A stretch of 31,748 bases of DNA from Lingula anatina (GCF_001039355.2 NW_019775593.1:1-31748); one strand, 5' to 3'; shown: positions 1 to 10,554, counted from the stretch's first letter. Translations and numbers: made by a program. Notes: generated by a model from the sequence alone, not told the origin.

Positions 1-518
1 GAAGACAATCATTATAGTAAAAAGAAAATAAAAATCCCAGGAAATAAACGCCACGAGCCTGAAACCATTACTGCTAACAGGTTTTACACATTTACTGTGC
101 CTATCATCGTCTACTTCTTTAATAGAACAGATATAAAGTCGCTGACAATTGGTGTCACAGGATGTAGGAACACTTTCGCCTTTAGCACTGACTATGTTAT
201 AACGGAAATACTTCATGAAGACATCGGTCTTCTTCTCCAAATCGGACACCAACTGCGCCAGTGAGGCGGAGGTAATTTCGTGAACGCCATATGCCTCGCT
301 GAACTTGTATTCTAGTTTCCACTGTGCCTTGGACTTGTCATTTGCATCAGGCAATTCCAGGTAATACTGCCAAATGTCTTTTAGTTGGAAAGTCAGTCTA
401 TCATATCGTAAGAGCCGGATGCCTGGGTTGTGGGCAGGTGTGCTTAAGTTGATGGCAGGAACAATGGCACGCCATGGTGTTACGGAAGGTGCTACCAGTC
501 CAAACGCTACTGGTTCAT
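1..518 (-). CDS. SMPDL3B: SMPDL3-like gene, coding exon 6 (C-terminal, partial)
   Basis: Acceptor TTTTCATTAG|AT at 519. The frame is open for 172 codons to base 1 with no stop. Encodes the conserved APSVTPW and NPGIRLLRYDR motifs, a WKLEYKFSEAYGV segment, then a Cys-containing domain (SCDTNC, YICSI, KCV). The last readable residues are a hydrophobic run (FISWDFYFLFTIMIVF) that could be a GPI-attachment signal or membrane segment. No ATG-initiated complete ORF exists here, so ORF finders tend to miss this exon. Confidence 0.9.
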
Positions 519-3500
519 CTAATGAAAAGATATTTTGATTAGTAAACAATGTTTTTGTCGGCACATTTGTCAAAAGCAAACAGTTTTACTTAAGTTATTG
601 ATTCATATCCGTATATACTTATTTTGGTGGATCATTTATACTTCAATTTAGTTACTTGTAAGACCTCAGTTTTAGTCCATCGTAGCAAAGGCTTAAGGGA
701 ATAAAATCTTCACGACTGATTCCTGCACCAGAAAGCTTTAAGCTGGCCTATAAGAACCATGGTGCCTTCCAGCATACGTACCCTGATCGTACCAAAGCTT
801 AAACGTGTCGGTATGGTGATGACCGTAAAACATGGCTGCTATTGTATTCTTGTGTTTGATGATGAGGTCATTCAGTTTCTTATTGAATTGTGGTCTTATC
901 ATTGAATCGCCTTCCTCGTACATACCAGTTGGAATATGTGCAATCACGTAGGCCTAGTCAAACATTGTGAAATATCAAAAGTACAGAAATTAAAAAAGAA
1001 AGATTATAACATGCACGCACGGTGTGCAAATTAGGAAGTGTGAACATGTTTAGTAGTATTTGGTTTAATTTCACACTTCTTTTCAAACAAAATTATTTAA
1101 AAAACGAGCCAGGTCAGATCTCTACTGCAAAAGGGACTACCTTAAGAATAATAGTAATCAATATTAAAATACTACATTATGAATCTCGACTGGTAAATTC
1201 TTTTACCTTATTGCCATTTTGAGCTGCCTGATCTAAGACCTGATCAAACCACTGAAATTGTCCAGCGGGGTCACTGATGTCAGCAGTCACTTTGTTGCTG
1301 TTATAATACAAGTTTGTGTTCAACACAACAGCCACCAACCCTTGTTTGATACTAACCATGTAGTAGCCACCTATGACAATATTCAACATAGTTTAAATAT
1401 ATAGTTTGTTGATATTTATAGGTTTTTACAGATTTGTTTTGATGTTAATATGATACCTTCTTTAGCCTTCATTGGTGTCACATAGATTCCCACCATCCTA
1501 TTCAAGACAAACTATGAGGAGTCGGGACGCTTAGGGGCGGGGTCTACAATTGGTTGCGTGAAGGAGGAAGACAAAAAAAGGAGAATTAAAAACATCAGAA
1601 ATGTCCTCAAGCAATATGATTTCCCGAAATAAAAAATGGACTCAATTTAGAGACAGAAGGATAAAAACAACAACCCCTCACACCCCCTAAAAAAACTTAA
1701 TCTAAAAATTTAGGGATATAGTTGTTTTGCCATATGTCAAAAGGGTGTCAGCAGAAAAGCTTAAAAAAAGAAACATAGATACTTCAAGATAAATTAGCTT
1801 TGCTGCTGCCATGACGTCACGTACCACCCTGAGAAACCCTTAGTACACCAGATAGATAAACTGAGAGCATCAGAGCTTCCATCAAACGCCTCAGCTGTGA
1901 AGGCCAGTACACTGTAAGTTCCAGAATCCTACAGAAGGAGAAGGTAAAAGCGAATATGGACTAGAAAGGCCTCCAAAAACATAAACAGAGACGAATGCAG
2001 ATGCTTTCTCCCACACCTGTATAATGACCTCCTGTAGTGCCTCATGGTCAGGTGCAGATCAGCAACAACAGTTGTCGATCACTGGCGACACGGACGACAT
2101 CTAGTGACGCTAGGTCAGACTAAAGAAGATGACAGATCGACATTAAACGAATCTGTGGACATGATGAAAATATTCATTTATGATAAAAGAACATATACTT
2201 ATCTAAACATTCTGTTCTTTTGCTTTGGCCATTCATTTACATAACAATCCTGTATTAACATATAGCAAATCCTGTATAACATTACAGCAACAGAACTTTC
2301 ATACCTTTTTTTTAACTTCAAAAAACTTAAAATTGTAAACGAGACAGTTAGGAGTGGAGTGACTCTTTTACGTAAGTCAAAGTGGTTCCACGTCGTAAAA
2401 CAATGGCATTATTCATATATATGGGTTGGATCAGCTGAATGAAGGCCTAAAGCTGTGTTTACCTTTTCTTAATGTAGTGTTGGCCGTGGAATCGCGGTGC
2501 CAACGTTGCCACATGTTAGCTGCTGCGTGGTAAATTTCATTCTCATGCGGCGGAAGTTGGTTGTGAGGGAAGTAGTCATGGTTACCGTGAGCTGCGTACA
2601 CTTTCGTATTCGGAAAGACGTCCATTAATATACTAGTCAGATTAGAAATGATATTGATGATATTTTCAGAGCTGTCCTTGCTCTCGTCAATGTGAGGTGC
2701 GTTGTCCCTGGAATAGCGAGTTAAAATATTTCTGTCATTTTGGGTATACTTATTCTTCAACCTTGCAACAATTTTAATATGATAAAAACATACTTTTTTA
2801 AATACACAAACACTGGACACATGTATGACTGTGTGCAAATAAACACTATATTTGTCTAACACATAGTTTTACTATTTTTAAGGCTCAAACAGCTAGGGCA
2901 AATATCTTATTTTGACAAAGTGTAGGATTTTAAAGACACGTTTACTACATAATGCACTTCTTGTTGAACTTACCTGAGGATCAGTAATGCTTACAAACCC
3001 TTTTAACATTTACTAGAATTAATGTCGCCCAAATAAATCAGTTTCATCAATGTGAATTTCTGACTTAACTACTTATGGCTTATCTTGGGTAAAAGTAAAT
3101 TATAATTGTTGGTCACAAAGTTTTTAAAAAATTTCAAGTCAAGACTACGTTTGTTTTATTTCAAAGATAATCATCATATTTTATTAATGTCTCTATAAAC
3201 AAAGTACAGTAACTATGGAATGTTCTTTTAAGAATGATTTAAATGAGAAGAAATACATAATTAGGTACATTTTTATTTCAGGCAGTCTTCAAACTCAGAA
3301 AATTTGCTCATGAAGGAGGAATGTCTAAATGTCTAAATGTATCCCCTTTTGACTTAAGACGGGGATAAGCAAACACTTTGGTAAAAAACACTCCTCACAA
3401 ACTTTTCTAAGATGAATAAGTTAATTGTAAAATATTACCCTGTCCAGAGTATAAAGTCTGCGTTAGGTTCAATCTGCTTCATGGCGTGTACGGAGCTGTT

Positions 3501-6287
3501 GATGAGGGACCAAGGGGAGTCACAGAGATAGTCACCATACGGCTTCTGCTCAATGTCTGCTACAGGAGAGGTACACGAGTCCTGACTGGTGAATACAGTG
3601 GAGTCATAGTGGAAGTCTGTCACGTGCCAGAAGGAGCCTTGGAGGGCAGAAAAGGCATCATGTTTTGATCGTCTCGTTATCGTAATATTTTGTAACGCAT
3701 TCAGTGAAAAGAATATCTAATGAAGCTTATTATTATTTAATACGTTCTGGGTATTCAATTAATTAACCATAATAAAAAAATTAACGCTAACAATTATATG
3801 TTTTAATCCTTGGAATTTCTGTTGGCAACCGAACCATTTCCATAGAGAAAAAATTGTCCTAATTCACTTTTCATACATGTTTGGATTCATATTGAACCAT
3901 TGTTCTGCATTTTTCAACCAACTGCACAAAAATTTCGTGTGCGTTAAATTTATCTAATTACTGAGCTTACTCGATAAATCAAGCTACTTTTATATTATCC
4001 TTTTTCTACTTCTTCGAGGGACTAAAGTAAGGCAACGACTGCTTTCAAACACATAATTCGATTCCGCTATGATGTTATTTTAAACTAAAAAAATCATTAC
4101 TCTTTATTCCTAAGTCAGAGAACTACGAGACATTCTGAGATGACTTTAATTTAATATTCCATATTATCTAATTGAAGTTTAAGTGACGTGAGTACACTGT
4201 CCACTTTTGCCGGTCGTTCACTTTTCCATAGAAATTTCATGGAAATTCTGAGATGACTTTAATTTAATATTCCATATTATCTAATTGAAGTTTAAGTGAC
4301 GTGAGTACACTGTCCACTTTTGCCGGTCGTTCACTTTTCCATAGAAATTTCATAGGATGAGGACAAGTATCTACATTTTCAAATATACGCTGGCTAGTCG
4401 AATCTACTCAGTTCGTTTCATGGAAGTTTGTTCCGACGATGAATTGTTTCCAGGCCTGTTGCTAGCAATTTCGATGGAAGTTTTTTTAGTGGATCTTTTT
4501 ATATAGTGAAACCTATGTTTTTATTTTAAGTAGCTCAGAACTAAGATAAAATCTTATTTCAGAAAGGACCGAATCCCAGTCATAGTTCATTTAAAACCTA
4601 ACCTCCCCCTGCCCACGAACATGACACCATGTCTTTTTACAGGAAACACGAAATCTGAATAAAATATGGATAATCAACAGAATTCTAAAGTTGGTGAGGA
4701 AAACTCGAGTCCAGGGAGCACGTTACGGCATGTTACATTAATTGTCGTCATTTTCATTTAGCTAGACCGCCTTCAATACCCTTTACACTGTATAAAGAGG
4801 TTTTCCATTTCTTCCCGACACACGTTCGCTCTCGAATGTAAGCTAACGAAGCCTGTTCGTTTATTTACTGATATTAGTCATTTCACGTACATGTATATCG
4901 AGAGCTAGGCAGTTTGTAAATTCAGCGACATTTTAATGAGAAACAGATAGAAAAGAGTGGCGCAATGGTGTCTGCAAATCCAGAACCCTGGGCGGATCCA
5001 CAATTATTTGAAGGGGTGGGGGTCCGGTTTTTAGGAATGACAGACCGCGGAAGCTAAACCGATCCTCGCCCTCGACCCTTGGCGTGGGGTTCGAGGCCCG
5101 TTGAAAGGCCCCCAAAAATTTGGTACTTTAGGGGGCGAGCGGTGCCAGTTGGTACAGTTTAGAACAATGATTCAGCTAGTCAAAATTCTAATTTCAAGAG
5201 GGGACCATTGGTGTGATTTTTTTCAGAAATCAAAGGCGGTCAGGACCCCCCTGACACCCTCCCCCCCCCCCCCCGCCCTAAATCCGCCACTGCGTCCCTA
5301 CCTGCGTGCCTGCAAATGTAGCCCGTGTTTGAGAAATAATATAAGGCTATTACATTTGAACACGGACTGCTGCGCTTTTCTTCAGCCGAAATAACATTTA
5401 TCCTGTAGATAGATGTAAATAATCACATAAGCGGATCGGCAAACTCAACTCTTTTCATACATGTACATGACTCACATTTCATATTGCCTTATTTTTTATG
5501 GATAAAGAATTTCATAATGTCCGATCTACTTTTAAAATATACAAGCAAGCAGGTTATTTGTACCGCCCGTGGAACTCATCTCGACATTGATATGCTTATA
5601 GGCTAGGAGAATTCTTTTTAAAAAATCTCGGGCGGGGAGGGGATGTAGAAATAGGATATAAAACGGACTGGTGGTGGCTAGACTAGGAACTTTAGGAGTG
5701 TGAATAAAGCCAATTTTGATATCCGCGACTCTTTTCGTTTGTTTGTACTTCATCGGCGATTTTATTATAGGCCCTTGCAATTTTATCTATTATCACCTCT
5801 TACAGAAAAAGTAACATCATTACAATGATTTAAAGAAACGCGGGATTGACAATCATGTCTCATGTTTACTTTAATCTTGGACCCACCATGCAGTTACTTG
5901 GTGGGTGTATAGCTAACTGTTAAATAAGAAAATATCTTAATTGGATCTGTAGGCCTAATTATATTGAAGAACAGGTCTATTTATAGAAAATCAGAGTAGG
6001 AATTGGCAACCGAATTAACCAACACCTTCAATTATGATCAAGTCCACGTCATATTTAGACAAAAACTACTAACAAGATTCCCAAAGGTATGGATTTAATG
6101 TCTATTAATATTTTGCAATACAATTAAACTGTCACATAGTTGGACCAATTGTATCACAATACCATAAGTACATGAGCATGAATCTCTGAAGACATAAATG
6201 GCGCTTACCAATGTCTGCAATAACTTTTGGTACTGACACCAGACCAACCAGCATGAGTACTGTATACATGTACATACGGGATGCCAT
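1..6287 (-). CDS. SMPDL3B: Acid sphingomyelinase-like phosphodiesterase (SMPDL3 type), 6 coding exons, C-terminus cut by window edge
   Basis: Secreted metallophosphoesterase of the acid sphingomyelinase/SMPDL3 family, whose members cleave phosphodiester or pyrophosphate bonds in lipids or nucleotides outside the cell or in lysosomes. Exons on the minus strand: 6287-6209, 3637-3439, 2707-2463, 1370-1207, 953-782 and 518-1. All have GT..AG borders and matching phases, giving 459 codons up to the window edge. Residues 6-24 form a signal peptide. The full set of predicted metal and active-site residues is present: D34 and H36 (TDFH), D94 (GDNAPH), N135 (GNHD), H235 (AHIPTG), H274 and H276 (GHHHTD). 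The C-terminal region holds the family's Cys-rich segment (SCDTNC..CSI..KC) followed by a hydrophobic stretch that could be a GPI signal or membrane anchor. Family length is about 450 residues, so little is missing. GHHHTD and the hydrophobic end favour the 3B type over 3A, but I cannot settle orthology. The family assignment is certain; the substrate is unknown. Confidence 0.93.
782..953 (-). CDS. SMPDL3B: SMPDL3-like gene, coding exon 5 (catalytic His motifs)
   Basis: Acceptor GACTAG|GCC at 954, phase 0. Encodes AYVIAHIPTG (H235) and MFYGHHHTDTFKLWYDQ (H274, H276), which supply the last metal ligands. Donor CAGG|GTACGT, phase 1. Confidence 0.9.
1207..1370 (-). CDS. SMPDL3B: SMPDL3-like gene, coding exon 4
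   Basis: Acceptor GTCATAG|GT at 1371, phase matching exon 3. Encodes GGYYMVSIKQGLVAVVLNTN, then LYY..TADISDPAGQFQWFDQVL, the conserved central strand and helix of the phosphoesterase fold. Donor AATAAG|GTAAAA, phase 0. Confidence 0.9.
1371..3438 (-). other. SMPDL3-like introns 2 and 3 (non-coding apart from exon 3)
   Basis: Intron 3 (1371-2462) and intron 2 (2708-3438) are AT-rich. Intron 3 holds a moderately GC-rich stretch around 1830-2130 that looks like old repeat or decayed mobile sequence, but I could not assign it to a family. Intron 2 shows nothing recognisable. Confidence 0.5.
2463..2707 (-). CDS. SMPDL3B: SMPDL3-like gene, coding exon 3 (GNHD motif)
   Basis: Acceptor TATTCCAG then G|GAC, completing the WTGD motif across the intron. 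Encodes DNAPHIDES (D94), a helical segment, and AAHGNHDYFPHNQLPP, holding N135 and the family's proline loop. Donor AAAG|GTAAAC, phase 1. An open reading frame continues on both sides of the exon, but that part is intronic. Confidence 0.9.
3439..3637 (-). CDS. SMPDL3B: SMPDL3-like gene, coding exon 2 (first metal-binding motif)
   Basis: Begins after a strong polypyrimidine acceptor (CTGCCCTCCAAG) and encodes SFWHVTDFHYD, holding metal ligands D34 and H36, then the family signature CDSPWSLINSSV. It ends at FILWTG with donor GG|GTAATA (phase 2). Another acceptor about 15-20 bases upstream is possible, but it would not match the phase of exon 1. Confidence 0.9.
4132..4353. repeat. Perfect tandem duplication, 113-bp period
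   Basis: The segment beginning ATTCTGAGATGACTTTAA at 4132 is repeated at 4245 and both copies end in GAAATTTCAT (4240 and 4353). About 109 bp are identical without a mismatch; the 4-base joint GGAA separates them. It lies in intron 1 of the SMPDL3-like gene. Perfect identity suggests a recent duplication, a length polymorphism or an assembly artefact. Confidence 0.95.
4988..5292 (+). mobile_element. Short hAT-like non-autonomous element (family A), copy 1
   Basis: About 305 bp. The left end is (CT)GGGCGGATCCA and the right end CTAAATCCGCCACTG, whose complement is CAGTGGCGGATTTAG. The two ends therefore form a short inverted repeat of the CAGNGGCGGAT type seen in hAT-derived MITEs. The interior has GGTCCG, CTTGGCGTGGGGTTCG, a GGTACAGTTTAGAAC-like block and a poly-C run near 5263. 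No coding capacity. I see no clean 8-bp target duplication, so the hAT label is inferred from the ends only. Confidence 0.7.
5293..6208. other. Intron 1 remainder, nothing recognised
   Basis: AT-rich sequence between element copy 1 and exon 1 of the SMPDL3-like gene. Short ORFs here have no recognisable domain and no supporting splice context. Confidence 0.5.
6209..6287 (-). CDS. SMPDL3B: SMPDL3-like gene, coding exon 1 (signal peptide)
   Basis: Start chosen at the ATG whose complement lies at 6285-6287. It has A at -3 and G at +4 (AAAATGG) and is followed by a 19-residue hydrophobic stretch ending IADIG. An in-frame ATG-initiated extension upstream is possible on paper. However, a good acceptor (ATTTCCAG) at 6318-6319 lies between, so the upstream bases are intron. 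The donor is G|GTAAGC at 6208, phase 1. This matches exon 2, which starts with two bases that complete a Gly codon. Confidence 0.85.
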
Positions 6288-6317
6288 TTTAAACTGAAGC
6301 TTGACCCAGTTTTGCAC
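6288..6317 (-). other. 5' UTR part of SMPDL3-like exon 1
   Basis: An ATTTCCAG acceptor at 6318-6319 precedes 30 untranslated bases and the ATG, so at least one non-coding exon must lie upstream. Candidate minus-strand donors are GATAG-like|GTAAGC near 6843, CAT|GTAAGT near 6930 and TTCAG|GTATGT near 7302. I cannot choose among them. Confidence 0.55.
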
Positions 6318-6994
6318 CTGGAAATAATTCACATAATACAGGGTTTCTCAATATAGATGGAACCCATAAATATGATTATGGTTTATTACTGAGACAAGTG
6401 ACAGATTTTTATTGCTTGTCCTGGGAGCTGATTTAATAACAAATAAAACATTGGTTTGTTGTCTTTAGCTCAAAGGATGTATTTTACAGCACCTTGTAAA
6501 TTTGTCACTTGACAATGTACAATGTTACGCAAGATTACCAAGTCCGGTCACACGACGGTCTTGTTCACTAACGCGACGATCACTTGAGTAAATAAAGTTT
6601 TATAAGATTTCGTTAGCATCATTCACTAACGCAATCTGTTTCACGCTATATAATACATTGTATGTATGTAAGCCATCCAGTCGCATTTCACAGGGAGTTT
6701 TTCAAATCTAATACAGGACTGACGCCAGTCTTGTGAGAATACAGGTGAACTATTTTAAGTCTTGTTGCGTGATCTGCACTTAACAAGGTGGATTGATTTT
6801 GCAACTGTCCAGGAGATGGGACAGAAACTAAGGATAGCTTACCTATATTAACAGTTAACCAGCTGAAGTCTCCGAGAAGGAGACGCAACGTCGTCAACTA
6901 GTCAAAAATTTAAGGTCAGTTTTACTTACATGAAAAACTTTCCTTCTTTATCGATCCGCCGGAGAGATGGAGAAAGAGAGAGACAGAAACATGC

Positions 6995-7165
6995 ACTCAT
7001 GGGCAGATTGAGGCCGTCTTCTGCGTCTTCCGGAAGACGGTCAGATTTTCAAGTTTACATTGACGGGTAGCTGATTTTTTTCTGTCGGAAAACGGTCAAA
7101 ATGGAAGATGGATCAACAAAGATAATTTGGAAGGCTGTCAGAAAATATCTCTGGATCCGCCCCTG
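6995..7165 (-). mobile_element. Possible short hAT-like element, different interior
   Basis: CTGGATCCGCCCCTG at 7151-7165 is the exact complement of the family A end CAGGGGCGGATCCAG. A weaker partner, GGGCAGATTGAG, lies near 6999. The interior has a small palindrome (GTCTTCCGGAAGAC near 7024) and does not match family A. It may be a sister family sharing the same transposase-recognised ends. Confidence 0.4.
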
Positions 7166-7330
7166 CTGTACTGGATCGCTTTCGATGGCCTACAACAACA
7201 CCCAGGCGGTTTATTTGCCCCCAATCCCTCTGTCCTTATGTAGTGGGTACAAACAGAAATCCCCTTGATTTAGCTAGACAAACAGATAAAAGCGACATAC
7301 CTGAAGACCGAGTGTCAACATGCTGAAACA

Positions 7331-7540
7331 GAGACCCCATTTCCAGAGATTAGATCGATCTACTTTAGATCGACCTAACTCCCTGGGGTTCACGCTAAAT
7401 AGCTGTCAGCCAGGCGGGCACGAAAGTTAATTATTCCCTTACAGCTTGTAGTAGGCGGGACGGACATTTAAGCCGGATTATCTGACAGTAATCTAGTAAG
7501 ACTCCTCGCGGGGATAGATCGGTCTAAAAGCTCTGGGAAT
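7331..7540 (-). mobile_element. Foldback element (family F), copy 1, inverted
   Basis: The ends are inverted repeats: TTTCCAGAGATTAGATCGAT at the left and the complement of GATAGATCGGTCTAAAAGCT...GGGAA at the right. The interior is itself palindromic (GCTGTCAGCC..GGCGGGCAC against GGCGGGACGG..TCTGACAG). Its reverse complement matches 9352-9475 closely: CCGGCTTAAATGTC, GTCCCGCC, AAGCTGTAAG, GTGCCCGC. No coding capacity. Confidence 0.7.
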
Positions 7541-7789
7541 ACAGCCAGAGACGGATATTCAGCATACCAATATGCTTGTGACATGTTGACATATGTGCTT
7601 GGGCTCTAGTTTGTGTTTCAAAGCCCCAGTCATCAGCTCCTTTAAATGCTACGTATTACATGCAATAACAGGCTGTTTACTTAACGCCAGTAAGTAATAA
7701 CTTGGATGTTATTATGTCCAAGGTCATAAATATGGAACGTGCCAAAACTAGATACTAAAGACGTCAATTGCACAGACACAAAGCAGAAA

Positions 7790-8110
7790 ACAATGATGCT
7801 AGTGCACAAAATAAGCTTTCGTCAATTTTGATGCAATATTACTTAATGATATACAGCATTATCACCACGAATTTGCTGCACATTTGTGGCAAATTTGCAA
7901 AAACATTAATACTTTCACACATACTGCAACCCTAAGAAGTTCTTGCAAATTTGCTGCTAATATGATGCAAATTTTTTTGCGCACAGAGACTTTCTTGCAA
8001 ACCTAGGGCCCAAACTATATCTTCCATCCTATTGCAAACATGTTGCAAACTTATGATGCTATTCTTGCAATTTTGTTGCAAATAAGCAGTAATACAAATT
8101 TTCCTTGTAA
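7790..8110. repeat. Degenerate TTGCAAA-rich repeat region
   Basis: Many spaced TTGCAAA, TTTGCTGCA and TGATGCAAATTT words occur on both strands, for example around 7870-7900, 7943-7978, 8033-8052 and 8066-8082. The spacing is irregular, so this is a decayed low-complexity or foldback repeat and not a clean tandem array. No gene is visible. Confidence 0.55.
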
Positions 8111-8198
8111 ACTGGTAGCTAAAAACTTTTCATTTTGCTAAGGACTGCACAGGGCTTCAGACACATGGTTACTCAAAGTCACAGAAAAATAATAATTT

Positions 8199-8227
8199 CA
8201 CACACACACACACACGCACACACACAC
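8199..8227. repeat. (CA)n microsatellite
   Basis: A near-pure CA dinucleotide run with one CG interruption. It abuts a GGCGACGACAGAC motif that recurs inverted at 10937-10978. Confidence 0.95.
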
Positions 8228-8399
8228 GGGCACGGTGATGGCGTCGACGGCGACGACAGACACAGGTGATGGCTATACCGAGTATGTATGAACAGTCTCG
8301 ATGTGTCTTTACATAAAGAGGAGAATAGTAACGGAATTTAGAAAGGATAAACTTGATGCATTTGTTTTTTTGTTTGCTGTAAAACAAATAATTTTAAAT

Positions 8400-9300
8400 T
8401 GCTTTAATCCAGTCATAGGAATGTTAGTAAAAAATCATTCCGACTGGTTGGCTGTCACGGGCATACACAGAGATTGAATTAGTGTTTAATATCTTGCTCA
8501 TAAACTTCATAGCATATAAACTTCAAAACATGTAATTGTTTTAGTGTGCCAAATAGTGAACGCTCAGGCTGTCTTACTCTACTTTTTAGATAATATCAAT
8601 ATAATATACAAGTATACAACTACTTTCAAAACTTTCGTCTTTTTGTTCAGATTATATAAGGACTTACCTGTAAATTTCTTACTCGCTATTTCTAATTCCA
8701 ACAAGTGTAGAACAGTTTCATTAGCTATGTTATTGTAATAGACTGGCTAGGTCTGACTGCAAGCAGACGAAATATTGACTGGTAAAACCAGACAATATAG
8801 ACAAAAGAATCTTAATAAGTCTACAACATAAAACACTACCCTGAAACTGGAGCAGCAGAGGCCACATGCGTTTGTTAAGCCTTATCGCTCTAGAATTGCC
8901 CTTAGATATCTTTACCCTAGCAGGTATACCAGCAACATACGGCTGCTTTTACGTCTTCACTTGAAATGTGAGTGACAGGCCATACGTGACAAGCTAAACT
9001 TAGCCTATATAATTCATATGGATCAATCGACCAAGCAATCTGCAAACGACCTACGACATGTATTTCTGTAATGCTAGTAATGACAGCTACGAGTGAGTAA
9101 GGGGACAGCTTTGTAGACTAACTGAATTGATTGACATGTTCTCATAGAAAGAATGTAATCTTATCGGAAAGAAAATCGCTCGAGGTTGAAAGAGGTAGAA
9201 AGAGAAATTAATTAGAAGCGTCGAGGGAACCAACTGGTAATAGTTAATAAATAACGTAAAAAAATATGAAAGAGTTGTATTCACTAACTCGCGTCACAGC
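8400..9300. other. No gene recognised
   Basis: AT-rich sequence. The short ORFs here (8544-8738 plus, 9087-9284 minus) are compositionally random and have no domain. Confidence 0.5.
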
Positions 9301-9310
9301 GAAAGATAAA

Positions 9311-9479
9311 GAGACCATTTCCACAGATATATAGATCGATCTATCCCCCTGGGGAGTCTCAATAGATTGCTGTCAGCTAAACCGGCTTAAATGTCTGTCC
9401 CGCCCTCTAAAAGCTGTAAGGGGGTAATTAACTTTTGTGCCCGCTCGGCTCCCGGAAGCTGACAATCTGTGGGAACCTT
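9311..9479 (+). mobile_element. Foldback element (family F), copy 2
   Basis: Begins GAGACCATTTCC with ATAGATCGATCTAT and CCCCTGGGG, then TGCTGTCAGCT, CCGGCTTAAATGTC and GTCCCGCC. It ends with GTGCCCGC and GAAGCTGACAATCTG. It matches the reverse complement of copy 1 and abuts copy 3. Confidence 0.7.
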
Positions 9480-9484
9480 GTCTT

Positions 9485-9737
9485 AGAGACCATTCCCAAA
9501 GACTATGTTACTAACTTTGGATCGATCTATCTTTAAGGGGGTCTCACTAAATTGCTATCAACTTCAGCGGCTTAGATGTCTCGCACGCCAACTGAAGCTG
9601 TTAGAGGGTAAATAACCATCGTTTAGCGGCTTCAGTAGGCGTGCCAGACATATGAGCTGTTTAAGCTAAAAGCGATTTAGCAAGAAACCCCTTGGAGATG
9701 GGACGATCCAGGTACATCGATCTAGGCATGGGAACCC
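9485..9737 (+). mobile_element. Foldback element (family F), copy 3
   Basis: Begins AGAGACCATTCCC with GGATCGATCTATC. The arms CGGCTTAGATGTCTCGCACG and the complement of GGCGTGCCAGACATATGAGC pair across a centre near 9605-9620 that includes ACTGAAGCTG and CGGCTTCAGT. The right end carries ACATCGATCTAGGCATGGGAA, complementary to the left end. It is more diverged than copies 1 and 2. Confidence 0.65.
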
Positions 9738-10554
9738 AGTCAAAGGCAACAACTTCGTCAAACTTCTTGTAGCCCGTTAAAACGTTTAAGCCGTCCCTCC
9801 AAGCTCTATAAAGTGTTAACATAAGCGGCACCAGGTTTTAACTTACCGAACACACACAAAAAATCACTGTTCGTTTTCCTTGATAAACGTTTTCGCACTG
9901 CAGTGTGTAAACTCTTGTAAATGTTTTCCTGTTAGATGTGACCTTGCAAAAGCAACAGTGATAACGTTACGTACAGCAGCTTGCCAACTACCCTTATCTT
10001 CAGCCGTATCTCTACACAGTTGTGGCTTGCATTAGAATGTAAAGGAAACTTATAACTCGGAATTATCATTATTGTCGGATCCAGGGTTTTTTTGCTGAGA
10101 GAGAGAGAAAAAAAGAGGGCAGAGACACAAGAATGCCCCCTATAGAACGGTAGCTATGAAAATTAAACCTCAACGAAAATATATATTAAATATATATTAA
10201 TATTTAAAGCTTTTTTTTTCAGATTCGCCAACTGAATCTTAATTTGAAATCACTCCGAGAAAGACCAAGACAGACGACAATAGTAGGCCCTAGTTTTGAA
10301 TTTTAATGTTCTGTAGTAACTACCGAAATATATCCTCCTGGTTGTTACAGTATCAATAAATCTCTTAAAGTCTAAGGCAAATGAGAGTGATTTCAATCCT
10401 TAAACTGACAACTAAACAACTAAACTAAACATTATAATGTTAAACGAATTAAAATCTGCACATGGTAAAAGATGAAAAATTACTACTAAAGGAATAACCA
10501 TTTAAGAGATTTAAAGTTATGTACAATTACGATGTTTCCGGAATCTCGCGAAAC
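9738..10554. other. No gene recognised
   Basis: AT-rich. Contains an AT palindrome near 10177-10207 (runs of AATATATATTAA) and a GAGAGAGAGA tract near 10099. No supported coding exon. Confidence 0.5.

Noticed and set aside
1830-1960. Minus-strand reading with acceptor-like start (SGTYSVLAFTAEAFDG) inside intron 3 of the SMPDL3-like gene.
   Set aside because: Exons 3 and 4 join in perfect phase and continuous homology without it, and it matches no part of the family.
4960-5100. tRNA-like A box (TGGCGCAATGG) and B box-like GGGTTCGAGGCCC near family A copy 1, suggesting a SINE.
   Set aside because: The boxes are about 120 bp apart, the A box lies outside the element, other copies lack it, and the ends are inverted repeats typical of DNA elements.
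5101-5394. 97-codon ORF; similar ORFs at 17070-17324 and 17545-17736.
   Set aside because: All read through family A element sequence, so the shared peptide words come from the repeat and not from a protein gene.
7790-8110. CRISPR-like array of TTGCAAA words.
   Set aside because: Repeats are short, degenerate, irregularly spaced and in a eukaryotic genome.
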